Made by a program: the position numbers and the translations under genes. From Clostridia bacterium (lineage in GTDB: Bacteria; Bacillota; Clostridia; Oscillospirales; Acutalibacteraceae), in NCBI GenBank assembly GCA_017416285.1, contig JAFQCU010000009.1:1-49030 (forward strand): a stretch of 49,030 nt of DNA, in the 5' to 3' direction. Every line of letters begins with the position of its first letter. Positions within the stretch are counted from its first letter, which is position 1. Shown piece after piece: positions 1-6,335 of the stretch. Under the pieces are notes generated by a model that had not been told where the DNA came from, did not search any database, and worked only from the letters and a program-made list of their open reading frames with translations.

Positions 1-1
1 A

Positions 2-27
2 CCCATTCTTAATTTGAGAATGGGGTT
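2..27 (+). terminator. Hairpin at window edge, possible terminator
   Basis: CCCATTCT pairs with AGAATGGG around a short A/T loop, followed by a weak T-rich stretch. It may end a gene lying to the left of the window. The tail is poor and the context is missing, so this is only a candidate. Confidence 0.3.
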
Positions 28-42
28 TATAATTTAAAAATA

Positions 43-77
43 TAAAATAAAAAAGACCATCAAAAGTGATGGTCTTT

Positions 78-78
<1 letters not shown>
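43..78 (-). terminator. Intrinsic terminator of tRNA-Thr
   Basis: Read on the minus strand, a 12-bp stem (AAAAGACCATCA with its complement) closes a four-base loop and is followed by a T-rich tail. It begins directly at the CCA end of tRNA-Thr, so the tRNA is a single-gene transcript. Confidence 0.8.
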
Positions 79-153
<75 letters not shown>

Positions 154-171
154 ATTTTATGCGACTTTGTT

Positions 172-200
172 ATTATACATAATATTCATTATAAAGTCAA
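172..200 (-). promoter_or_regulatory. Sigma-A promoter of tRNA-Thr
   Basis: On the minus strand, TTGACT (plus 195-200) and TATAAT (plus 172-177) are separated by 17 bp. The -10 lies about 19 bases before the tRNA 5' end. Confidence 0.8.
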
Positions 201-242
201 GTAAAAATTTTGAAAAATTTTTTAAAAAATTAAAAATAATAC

Positions 243-271
243 TTGATTTTTTTGTTTTAATATGATATTAT
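243..271 (+). promoter_or_regulatory. Sigma-A promoter of tRNA-Arg
   Basis: TTGATT (243-248), a 17-bp spacer and TATTAT (266-271) precede the tRNA-Arg 5' end by about 28 bases. Confidence 0.7.
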
Positions 272-299
272 ACTATGGCGGTCTGAAAAAGACTGATTT

Positions 300-376
300 G
301 CGCTGATAGCTCAGCTGGATAGAGCGTCTGGCTACGGACCAGAAGGTCGGGAGTTCGAATCTTCTTCAGCGCGCCA
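300..376 (+). tRNA. tRNA-Arg (anticodon ACG)
   Basis: A complete 77-nt cloverleaf with encoded CCA. The acceptor stem is GCGCTGA/TCAGCGC, the D-arm AGCTCAGCTGGATAGAGC, and the anticodon stem TCTGG/CCAGA with loop CTACGGA gives anticodon ACG. The T-loop is TTCGAAT. ACG is normally deaminated to ICG to read CGN codons (family knowledge). Fragments of its 3' end recur downstream in both orientations. Confidence 0.95.
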
Positions 377-379
377 AGT

Positions 380-415
380 AAGGACTTAACTGAAAAGTTA
401 AGTCTTTATTTTTTT
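380..415 (+). terminator. Intrinsic terminator of tRNA-Arg
   Basis: A 12-bp stem (AAGGACTTAACT with its complement, one G-T pair) closes a GAAA loop and is followed by ATTTTTTT. It starts four bases after the CCA end. Confidence 0.85.
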
Positions 416-435
416 GCAATTTTCATTGACATATC

Positions 436-454
436 AAGAAGATTCGAACTCTGA
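436..454 (-). repeat. Inverted fragment of tRNA-Arg T-arm
   Basis: Positions 436-451 are the exact reverse complement of the tRNA-Arg T-arm and acceptor junction (351-366). A copy sharing 18 bases (437-454) recurs at 648-665 in the same orientation. Confidence 0.75.
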
Positions 455-568
455 GAGGGTGAGGTGCGTTAAGAAAACAATTAATAATTGTTTTTAGCAC
501 CGAAGTGTGAGGCGGGTACTGTTTGCAAAGCAAACGGTCGCCGAGTACGGTAAACGCAAAGCGGTTAC

Positions 569-594
569 ATCTTCTTCAGCGCGCCAAGTAAGGA
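569..594 (+). repeat. Direct repeat of tRNA-Arg 3' end
   Basis: These 26 bases are identical to 359-384: the last part of the T-arm, the acceptor 3' strand, CCA and eight bases of flank. No D-arm, anticodon arm or 5' acceptor strand precedes it, so no functional tRNA is encoded here. Confidence 0.85.
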
Positions 595-625
595 ATCTAC
601 TGAAAAGTAGGTTCCTTATTTTTTT
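590..625 (+). terminator. Terminator following the tRNA-Arg 3' fragment
   Basis: A 12-bp stem (AAGGAATCTACT with its complement, one T-G pair), a GAAA loop and a T7 tail. The architecture and loop match the tRNA-Arg terminator at 380-415, while the stem sequence differs on both arms in a way that keeps pairing. Confidence 0.8.
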
Positions 626-647
626 CACATAATTATATTTTTGCACT

Positions 648-665
648 AGAAGATTCGAACTCTGA
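648..665 (-). repeat. Second inverted fragment of tRNA-Arg T-arm
   Basis: Eighteen bases identical to 437-454. Fifteen of them are complementary to the tRNA-Arg T-arm. The two inverted copies share three extra bases (TGA) that are not complementary to the tRNA, so they derive from each other or from a common source. Confidence 0.7.
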
Positions 666-714
666 AAGTTGAAATAGTATGTATCCATCAAAGCGTAATT
701 TTGGCTCATGATTC

Positions 715-743
715 TTGTAATGTTTATTTAGTTGTGCTATAAT
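715..743 (+). promoter_or_regulatory. Sigma-A promoter of histidine phosphatase gene
   Basis: TTGTAA (715-720), a 17-bp spacer and a consensus TATAAT (738-743), 21 bases before the start codon. Confidence 0.65.
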
Positions 744-763
744 TTTTTTAGAGGTGGTAATTT

Positions 764-1477
764 ATGCTATTTTTCTATATAAGACACGGTGACCCGATAT
801 ATGATCCTGATTCTTTAACAGATTTGGGCATAGAACAGGCGGAGGCGCTTTCTAAACGTCTTTCATTATATGGTCTGGATAAAATATATTCTTCCACTTC
901 AAACCGTGCAGTAATGACTGCAAAGCCCACTTGCGAAAAGTTAGGACTTGAACCCGAGCTTCTTGATTTTGCAAACGAGCATTATGCTTTTTCAGAATTA
1001 TGCTTTACAGATAACGGGGATAAAAGATGGCTGTTTCAGCATCCGAGAATTGTTAATTTATTTAATGATAAAGAAATTATTGATATGGGTAACAAATGGT
1101 TTGAGCATCCCGAATTTAGCGAATATAGCTATAAACAAAGCATGGAGCGCATAGCCGTTGAAAGTGATAAGTTTTTTAAAAACTTGGGTTATGAGCGTGT
1201 GCAAGGCACGTCTAAATACAAGGTAATCAAGTCTAATAACCAAAGGGTTGGATTGTTTGCACATCAAGGCTTTGGTATAGCCTTTTTAAGCTATGTTTTA
1301 AATATTCCTTATCCCGCTTTTGCAACACGTTTTGATATTTCTCATACAGGTATGACGGTTATTGAATTTGAAGAGCTTGATGGTTATGCCGTACCAAGAG
1401 TCCTAACCTTGTCATCGGATTCACATTTGTATCGTGAAGGTTTATCAACTCTTTATAATTATAGGGTGAAGTTTTAA
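764..1477 (+). CDS. Histidine phosphatase (phosphoglycerate mutase-like) family protein
   Basis: 237 aa, cytoplasmic, no signal peptide. The N-terminus carries the RHG signature (residues 7-9, RHGDP), whose His is the phospho-acceptor of this superfamily. A downstream Arg in the SSTSNRA stretch (near residue 48) and a second His near residue 167 (FAHQGF) complete the expected phosphate pocket. The superfamily includes phosphoglycerate mutases, cobalamin/alpha-ribazole phosphatases and other small-molecule phosphatases. The substrate cannot be read from sequence. The start follows GAGGTGG with good spacing. It is a single-gene unit with its own promoter, and a shared terminator separates it from the convergent gene downstream. 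Confidence 0.85.
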   Translation: MLFFYIRHGDPIYDPDSLTDLGIEQAEALSKRLSLYGLDKIYSSTSNRAVMTAKPTCEKLGLEPELLDFANEHYAFSELCFTDNGDKRWLFQHPRIVNLFNDKEIIDMGNKWFEHPEFSEYSYKQSMERIAVESDKFFKNLGYERVQGTSKYKVIKSNNQRVGLFAHQGFGIAFLSYVLNIPYPAFATRFDISHTGMTVIEFEELDGYAVPRVLTLSSDSHLYREGLSTLYNYRVKF

Positions 1478-1526
1478 GTTGAGTCGATATTATTAAAACA
1501 CATATTATTTAGCAATAAAGATAAAA

Positions 1527-1560
1527 AACAGTAGAACAAAAAGTTCTACTGTTTTCTTTT
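1527..1560. terminator. Bidirectional terminator between convergent genes
   Basis: A 12-bp stem (AAACAGTAGAAC with its complement) has A-rich and T-rich flanks on either side, so it can terminate the histidine phosphatase gene on plus and the membrane-protein gene on minus. The latter's stop codon overlaps its edge. Confidence 0.85.
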
Positions 1561-2056
1561 ACGGTTCTTTAAATATGCCTAAGTCAAGCGGATTATAGGT
1601 AAAGAAAATAAACATAAGCGCCATTGCAAAAATCCAAAAAAGCGAAAGATAATTTGCTGTTCTGCTTTCGAAGTCTAGCGATAGCACAAGTGCTTTTACG
1701 GTGAGCATAATAAGAAGTGAGATATAAAAAATTGCAATATTAAACCATTCAATTTTAAAGCCGAGCACTCCCGAATAGGTGTAAAAAATTGTTACAATAG
1801 ATATCATTCCGGCTATAAGCGAAATTGAAATTGCCGGCAGGTAATTATTGGGTTTTTCTTTCATTAAAAAGTATTCAAAAACCGAAAAAATCAGTGTTGG
1901 AAAAAACAGTAGCTTTAGGTGTTCCCAAATGCTTTCGTTGACGGGGAAAAAATACCCCAAAATTGTGTTTTCGCCACTCCAACTATAAACGAAATGCCCA
2001 AGTGAGCCCGCAAGACCAATTATAAAAAAACCGAGTATAAAATTTTTAAATCTCAT
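1559..2056 (-). CDS. Polytopic membrane protein, DUF6512-like
   Basis: 165 aa, very hydrophobic, with four to five predicted membrane segments. The first (about residues 5-25) is not followed by a signal-peptidase site. The motif around residues 36-50 (YFFPVNESIWEHLKL) recalls the uncharacterised DUF6512 family of Clostridia. I make that assignment from memory of the motif, with moderate confidence. No catalytic residues stand out and the function is unknown. It is transcribed after the lipoprotein gene, but a terminator lies between them whose 3' arm supplies this gene's Shine-Dalgarno (GGGGGA, eight bases before ATG). Its 3' end runs into a bidirectional terminator. Confidence 0.75.
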   Translation of the reverse strand: MRFKNFILGFFIIGLAGSLGHFVYSWSGENTILGYFFPVNESIWEHLKLLFFPTLIFSVFEYFLMKEKPNNYLPAISISLIAGMISIVTIFYTYSGVLGFKIEWFNIAIFYISLLIMLTVKALVLSLDFESRTANYLSLFWIFAMALMFIFFTYNPLDLGIFKEP

Positions 2057-2057
2057 A

Positions 2058-2095
2058 TAAAAAATCCCCCATACTAAAGTATATGGAGGATTTTA
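2058..2095 (-). terminator. Terminator after lipoprotein gene, overlapping the next gene's SD
   Basis: On the minus strand AAATCCTCC(ATA) pairs with (TAT)GGGGGATTT around a short loop, followed by a T6 run and then TATATG, the start of the membrane-protein gene. The GGGGGA in the 3' arm is the only plausible Shine-Dalgarno of that gene, so terminator and ribosome binding site share bases. Confidence 0.75.
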
Positions 2096-2102
2096 AGTTT
2101 TA

Positions 2103-2447
2103 TTATGGATTACAGTTTTTACAAGGTACATAGCCTTGTTTTATAAATTCGTTATATCCCGAAAGGTAAACCTTGTTTTCATCCTTCATTTTTTGTGCCC
2201 AAGCGCAGTCCTTTAAATGAAATTTTTTGGTTTTATTGCTACCCACGTAATAATCAACTATTTTGTCGGGCTCGGCAATGCTGACATTATCGCCATCAAT
2301 ACTGTCCGGCAAAGAGGTTTGACCGTCAATTACTGTGCCATCTGGCAGTTTGACTTCAATATCGGGGTGGGAATTTGTGTCGGTGCTACTGCAAGCAGAA
2401 AGAAAAACAAATACTATGCAAAGCAGTAAAACCAAAAATTTTTTCAC
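2103..2447 (-). CDS. Lipoprotein with C-terminal Ada-like zinc-binding domain
   Basis: 114 aa. A lysine start, a hydrophobic core and LSAC|S form a type II signal peptide, with lipidated Cys near residue 19. An acidic low-complexity stretch follows. The C-terminal 48 residues read YVGSNKTKKFHLKDC...GYVPCKNCNP, the small Ada-type metal-binding fold with Cys/Cys-x2-Cys ligands plus a conserved His. In other Firmicutes this module sits at the end of secreted nucleases and ComEC-like proteins. Here it stands alone behind an acidic linker. Function is unknown; binding of metal, DNA or a surface ligand are all possible. It has its own promoter (2476-2504) and terminator. Confidence 0.8.
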   Translation of the reverse strand: MKKFLVLLLCIVFVFLSACSSTDTNSHPDIEVKLPDGTVIDGQTSLPDSIDGDNVSIAEPDKIVDYYVGSNKTKKFHLKDCAWAQKMKDENKVYLSGYNEFIKQGYVPCKNCNP

Positions 2448-2475
2448 AAAATCACCCCTTTGGTTATTTTAGTTT

Positions 2476-2504
2476 ATTATATTAAATATTTTTGTTGAAG
2501 TAAA
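2476..2504 (-). promoter_or_regulatory. Promoter of lipoprotein gene
   Basis: On the minus strand, TTTACT, a 17-bp spacer and consensus TATAAT. The SD AGGGGTGA follows just before the TTTTGTGAAA start region. Confidence 0.55.
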
Positions 2505-2545
2505 GCACAAAATATTATAAAATAAGCTTAAAGGTGGTGATTTTT

Positions 2546-4357
2546 TTGACATTAACTGAACTTAAGGCGAAAGCTAATAATTTACCGCTTAAACCCGGTG
2601 TTTACATTATGAAGGACAAAAGCGGTACAGTAATCTATGTTGGCAAGGCAAAAGCGCTTAAAAACCGTGTCACACAGTATTTTGGTGCCGGCAACCAGCA
2701 TACTGTAAAGGTTCATAAAATGGTTAGCAACGTGTATGATTTTGAATATATCATATGCGACAGCGAATTTGAAGCACTTATACTTGAAAATTCGCTTATT
2801 AAACAGCACCAACCAAAATATAACATTTTGCTTAAGGATGATAAGGGCAGTTTCTACATTAAAATCACCAATGAAAAATGGCGGAAAATTCAATCTGTAA
2901 AGCAGCTCACACAGGATGGGGAATTTATAGGTCCGTATAATTCGGGCTTTATTGTTTCACAAACGGTTGATGAGGTAAAAAAAATCTTCCGTTTACCATC
3001 TTGCAACCGCAGCTTTGATAAACCCACAAAGCCCTGCCTTAATTATCATATCGGGCTTTGTGATGCGCCTTGCAGAGCAAATATTTCAGTAAATGATTAT
3101 AACAAAACGGTTGACCACGCAGTTGAATATATTAAAAACGGCGACATTGCTGAAAATTCAATTAATACGCTAACAAAACAGATGGAGGATGCTGCCGAAA
3201 GCCTTAATTTTGAGCTTGCTGCCAGACTTCGTGACCGTATTAATGCAATTAACAAAATAAAGCAAAAGCAAAAGGTTGTTGAAATAAGCTATAAAGAGCA
3301 GGATGTTTTCGCATCGGTAATTTTCGATGGAACAGCCTGTGTTGCAGTGCTTAAATTCCGCAATTATAAGCTGTGGGATAAGCAACACTTCTTTATAGAG
3401 GACGTTAGTGAAAAAAGTGACTTTTATGCCGAATTTTTGCAACAGTTTTATGCGGGCAAAACCGATATTCCAAGCCGTATTTTGACCGATATTGAATTTG
3501 ATGAGTGCGAACTTTTGGAAGTCTGGCTTAGCGAAATTGGTGGCAAAAAAATCAATATCATTTCACCAAAACAGGGTGAACAAAAACGAATTATTGAAAT
3601 GTGCCAAAGTAATGCGGTGCAAAATCTTTCGGAAAAAACCGAAAAAACCACCCGTGAAATGTCAGTTTTAAACGAGCTTAAGGAACTGCTGAATTTACAA
3701 AATGCACCCCGTGTTATCGAAGCGTACGATATTTCGAATATGTCGGGCGACAATAACGTTGCGGGTATGATTGTTTTTAAGGACGCAAAGCCTTATAAGG
3801 CAGGGTATAAGCGGTTTAAAATTAAAGGTTTTTTGGGTCAGGATGATTACCGTTCAATGGCAGAGGTGCTTGACCGCCGTTTTGGTGAATATGAAAAGGG
3901 TGAAAATCCCGATTTTGCGGTATTACCCGACCTTATTTTACTTGACGGCGCAAAAGGGCAAATCGGCGCAGTTTTACCTGTGATGGAAAAACACGGGCTT
4001 AATATTCCGCTTTTTGGTATGGTTAAGGACAGTAAGCACCGTACACGTGCAATAGCAACTGCGGGTGGTGATATTGTTATAAAATCAAACCGTCGAGTGT
4101 TTACCCTTATAACCAATATTCAGGATGAGGTTCACCGCTTTGCAATAAGCTATCAAAAACAGCTGCAAAGCAAAAAAATGCTGGGAAGAGAGCTTACCAA
4201 CATTAAGGGAATAGGGGACAAAAAGGCTAATGCTCTTTTACGGCATTTCGGCAGTATGACAAAAATCAGAAATGCCGATATGCAATCGCTTACAGCGGTT
4301 AAGGGTATAAGTGAGCAAAATGCAAACGATATTGTTGAATATTTTAACAATTTGTAA
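2546..4357 (+). CDS. uvrC: Excinuclease ABC subunit C
   Basis: 603 aa, the usual length. UvrC makes the 3' and 5' incisions around lesions marked by UvrA2B in nucleotide excision repair. The N-terminal GIY-YIG nuclease (residues about 12-90, KPGVYIMKDKSG...IYVGKAK) is followed by a Cys-rich segment (CLNYHIGLCDAPC). A UVR/UvrB-interacting motif lies near 200-235, then the RNase H-like 5' nuclease (IEAYDISNMSG, LDGAKGQ) and a C-terminal helix-hairpin-helix pair. I choose the TTG at 2546, six bases after AAGGTGGTG. The GTG codons at 2534 and 2537 lie inside that SD and cannot be the start. It is monocistronic: the lysine riboswitch promoter begins just after its stop. Confidence 0.96.
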   Translation: MTLTELKAKANNLPLKPGVYIMKDKSGTVIYVGKAKALKNRVTQYFGAGNQHTVKVHKMVSNVYDFEYIICDSEFEALILENSLIKQHQPKYNILLKDDKGSFYIKITNEKWRKIQSVKQLTQDGEFIGPYNSGFIVSQTVDEVKKIFRLPSCNRSFDKPTKPCLNYHIGLCDAPCRANISVNDYNKTVDHAVEYIKNGDIAENSINTLTKQMEDAAESLNFELAARLRDRINAINKIKQKQKVVEISYKEQDVFASVIFDGTACVAVLKFRNYKLWDKQHFFIEDVSEKSDFYAEFLQQFYAGKTDIPSRILTDIEFDECELLEVWLSEIGGKKINIISPKQGEQKRIIEMCQSNAVQNLSEKTEKTTREMSVLNELKELLNLQNAPRVIEAYDISNMSGDNNVAGMIVFKDAKPYKAGYKRFKIKGFLGQDDYRSMAEVLDRRFGEYEKGENPDFAVLPDLILLDGAKGQIGAVLPVMEKHGLNIPLFGMVKDSKHRTRAIATAGGDIVIKSNRRVFTLITNIQDEVHRFAISYQKQLQSKKMLGRELTNIKGIGDKKANALLRHFGSMTKIRNADMQSLTAVKGISEQNANDIVEYFNNL

Positions 4358-4365
4358 ATTTTTTG

Positions 4366-4394
4366 TTGACTAAAAAATATATATGTGTTATTAT
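4366..4394 (+). promoter_or_regulatory. Promoter of lysine riboswitch/NhaC transcript
   Basis: TTGACT (4366-4371), a 17-bp spacer and TATTAT (4389-4394). Transcription would start right at the 5' edge of the riboswitch. Confidence 0.75.
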
Positions 4395-4401
4395 TGCCAT
4401 T

Positions 4402-4558
4402 GATAGAGGTGCGGTTTGTCATCAGTAGCGTGTATTTTTATGTGCAGGTTATCACGTGAAAGGGTCAGTCGCCGAAATGAAAATTTTTCTGCATTAAAAA
4501 TTTTCGTTGGTTTGCAGTAAAATATGCTGCAGACTGTCACTTTTTGTGGAGAGCTATC
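4402..4558 (+). promoter_or_regulatory. Lysine riboswitch (L-box)
   Basis: The hallmark L-box elements are present in order: P1 5' strand GATAG with AGAGGTGCGG, the CATCAGTA segment, GTGAAAGGG..GTCGCCGAA, a variable long hairpin (4480-4507 region), a second hairpin around GCAGTAAAATATGCTGC, the TGTCACTTTTTGTGGAGAGC segment, and the closing P1 strand CTATC. The spacing and conserved blocks fit the lysine class rather than any other. An intrinsic terminator follows at 4580-4610, so high lysine should switch transcription off. The regulated gene is an NhaC-family carrier, which suggests lysine (or lysine-linked) transport. Confidence 0.9.
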
Positions 4559-4579
4559 GGTAATTTATTTTTTAAATTT

Positions 4580-4610
4580 CCGTAATTGCTTTTTGCAGTT
4601 ACGGTTTTTT
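4580..4610 (+). terminator. Lysine riboswitch expression-platform terminator
   Basis: CCGTAATTGC and GCAGTTACGG close a T5 loop and are followed by TTTTTT. The CGGTAATTT just upstream (4558-4566) is complementary to part of the terminator stem and could form the antiterminator when lysine is absent. Confidence 0.85.
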
Positions 4611-4635
4611 ATTTTAAATTTTAAGGAGAATTAAA

Positions 4636-6264
4636 ATGAAAGCAAAGAAAATTATCCCCAAAGTGCTTATAATAGCATTTGTTTTGGGCTTTGGTGTTCT
4701 TTGTGCCATCACAACTAAGGGTAACATTATGCACCCCGTTGGCACACTTTGGTCACTTTTCCCGCCCGTAATTGCTATCGGCTTGGCACTTCTCACTAAG
4801 GAAGTTTATTCCTCACTTTTTGTTGGTATCTTAGCAGGCGGCTTGCTTGCAACAGGTTTCAACCCAATACATACCATTGACTCGGTTACTACCGACGGTT
4901 TAATTTCAGCCGTTTCCGGTACTGCAGGTATCTTTATTTTCTTGGTATGCCTTGGTGTAATCGTTGCCCTCTTAAACAAGGCTGGCGGTGCTCAGGCATT
5001 TGGCCGTTGGGCTGCAAAGAATGTTAAGGGTAAAATCGGTGCATCACTTGCAACATTTATTTTCGGCGTTCTTATCTTTATTGACGACTATTTCAACTGC
5101 TTAACGGTTGGTGCAGTTATGCGCCCTGTTACCGACAAGGCAAAGATTTCACGTTCAAAGCTTGCTTACCTTATCGATGCTACTGCAGCACCGATTTGTA
5201 TGATTGCCCCAATTTCTTCTTGGGCCGCCGCTGTTTCCGAATATGCGCCTGAGGGTGTAAGCGGTATCGCAATGTTTGTTAGAGCTATTCCTTACAACTT
5301 TTATTCCTTAATGACTTTTGTGTTCATTATTGCACTTGTTCTTATGAAGTTTGATTATGGTCCTATGAAGCTTCATGAATTGAATGCTGAAAACGGTGAC
5401 CTTTTCACTTCCGGCACAGTTACTGCTGATGAAGAAGAGGCTGATGCTAATCCCAAAGCTAAGGTAATCGACCTTATTTTACCCATAGTTGTTCTTATCG
5501 GCATTTGCGTATACGCATTATTCTATGTTGGCAGATGCATGGGCGAAGAATGGGTATTCGCTTCTGCAAATTATGATAAGTCACTTGGCTTTATTGATGC
5601 ATTTTCTAATACCGATGCTACCGTTGGTCTTCCTTGGGGCGGTCTTATTGCGCTTATATTTGTAATAATTTACTTTATTGCACGTCGCCTTATCAGCTTT
5701 AAGGATGCAATGGCTTGCATTCCTAAGGGCTTCAATGCAATGGTGCCCGCTATTCTTATTCTTACCTTAGCAACATCACTTAAGAATATGACAGGCCTTT
5801 TAGAATCTGATGCATTTGTTGAAAGTGCGTTGGCAAACGCAAGTGCGCTTAACAATTTCTTGCCCGCAATTATCTTTATTGTTGCTTGTGGCATTGCTTT
5901 TGCAACCGGTACTTCTTGGGGTACATTTGGTATCCTTATTCCTATCGTTACAAGCATATTTGACATTACTACACCTCTCGGAATTATGGGTATGTCAGCT
6001 TGCCTTGCAGGTGCGGTTTGCGGTGACCATTGCTCACCCATTTCTGACACAACTATTATGTCGTCAGCAGGTGCACAGTGCGACCATATTAACCACGTTT
6101 CAACACAGCTTCCTTACGCTTTAACAGTTGCAGGCATTTCGTTTGTGACATATATCTTTGCAGGCTTTGTTCAGAACGCTTGGATTTCACTTGCATTTGC
6201 AGCAGTTCTTACTGTTGGTGTTCTCTTTGTTATTAAGGCTATAACAAATAAGAAAGTAGCATAA
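4636..6264 (+). CDS. NhaC-family carrier, probable lysine transporter
   Basis: 542 aa integral membrane protein with about 11-13 hydrophobic segments. It carries the conserved polar motifs of the NhaC family (IFIDDYFNCLTVG near residues 147-160, ATAAPICMIAPISSWAA, and GDHCSPISDTTIMSS near 457-472). Characterised NhaC members exchange Na+ for H+, but a lysine-riboswitch-controlled branch exists in Firmicutes and is thought to import lysine. The leader here places this protein in that branch. A hydrophilic acidic loop near residues 265-275 separates two halves. SD AAGGAG precedes the ATG. Single-gene unit with a terminator at 6281-6324. Substrate is inferred from regulation, not seen. Confidence 0.9.
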   Translation: MKAKKIIPKVLIIAFVLGFGVLCAITTKGNIMHPVGTLWSLFPPVIAIGLALLTKEVYSSLFVGILAGGLLATGFNPIHTIDSVTTDGLISAVSGTAGIFIFLVCLGVIVALLNKAGGAQAFGRWAAKNVKGKIGASLATFIFGVLIFIDDYFNCLTVGAVMRPVTDKAKISRSKLAYLIDATAAPICMIAPISSWAAAVSEYAPEGVSGIAMFVRAIPYNFYSLMTFVFIIALVLMKFDYGPMKLHELNAENGDLFTSGTVTADEEEADANPKAKVIDLILPIVVLIGICVYALFYVGRCMGEEWVFASANYDKSLGFIDAFSNTDATVGLPWGGLIALIFVIIYFIARRLISFKDAMACIPKGFNAMVPAILILTLATSLKNMTGLLESDAFVESALANASALNNFLPAIIFIVACGIAFATGTSWGTFGILIPIVTSIFDITTPLGIMGMSACLAGAVCGDHCSPISDTTIMSSAGAQCDHINHVSTQLPYALTVAGISFVTYIFAGFVQNAWISLAFAAVLTVGVLFVIKAITNKKVA

Positions 6265-6280
6265 TTCATATTGAAATTTT

Positions 6281-6324
6281 AATCCGTTGTAGGTATAATA
6301 TATCTACAACGGATTTTTATTTTT
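6281..6324 (+). terminator. Terminator after NhaC-family gene
   Basis: AATCCGTTGTAG pairs with CTACAACGGATT, followed by TTTTATTTTT. Confidence 0.85.
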
Positions 6325-6335
6325 AGGAGATTATT

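Larger units (their letters stand above)
377..763. other. Non-coding tract with broken tRNA-Arg 3' ends
   Basis: This 387-base stretch has no convincing gene. It contains the tRNA-Arg terminator, then an inverted copy of the T-arm (436-454). Three hairpins follow at 463-501, 516-548 and 550-568. A direct 26-bp copy of the tRNA 3' end plus flank (569-594, identical to 359-384) comes next with its own terminator. A second inverted T-arm copy lies at 648-665, and a sigma-A promoter for the next gene closes the tract. It looks like the scar of duplicated or recombined tRNA-Arg loci, possibly old attachment-site activity. No integrase or mobile gene is present. Confidence 0.6.

Noticed and set aside
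436-576. Invertible switch between AAGAAGAT and ATCTTCTT
   Set aside because: The repeats are only eight bases long and derive from tRNA sequence. No recombinase gene or promoter to switch is nearby.
494-709. 71-codon open frame on the minus strand across the tRNA-fragment tract
   Set aside because: It runs through hairpins, a terminator and tRNA 3'-end copies, has no SD and shows no protein-like pattern. Treated as chance.
2534-2545. GTG codons as uvrC start
   Set aside because: They are part of the Shine-Dalgarno AAGGTGGTG; the TTG at 2546 has correct spacing and the family N-terminus.
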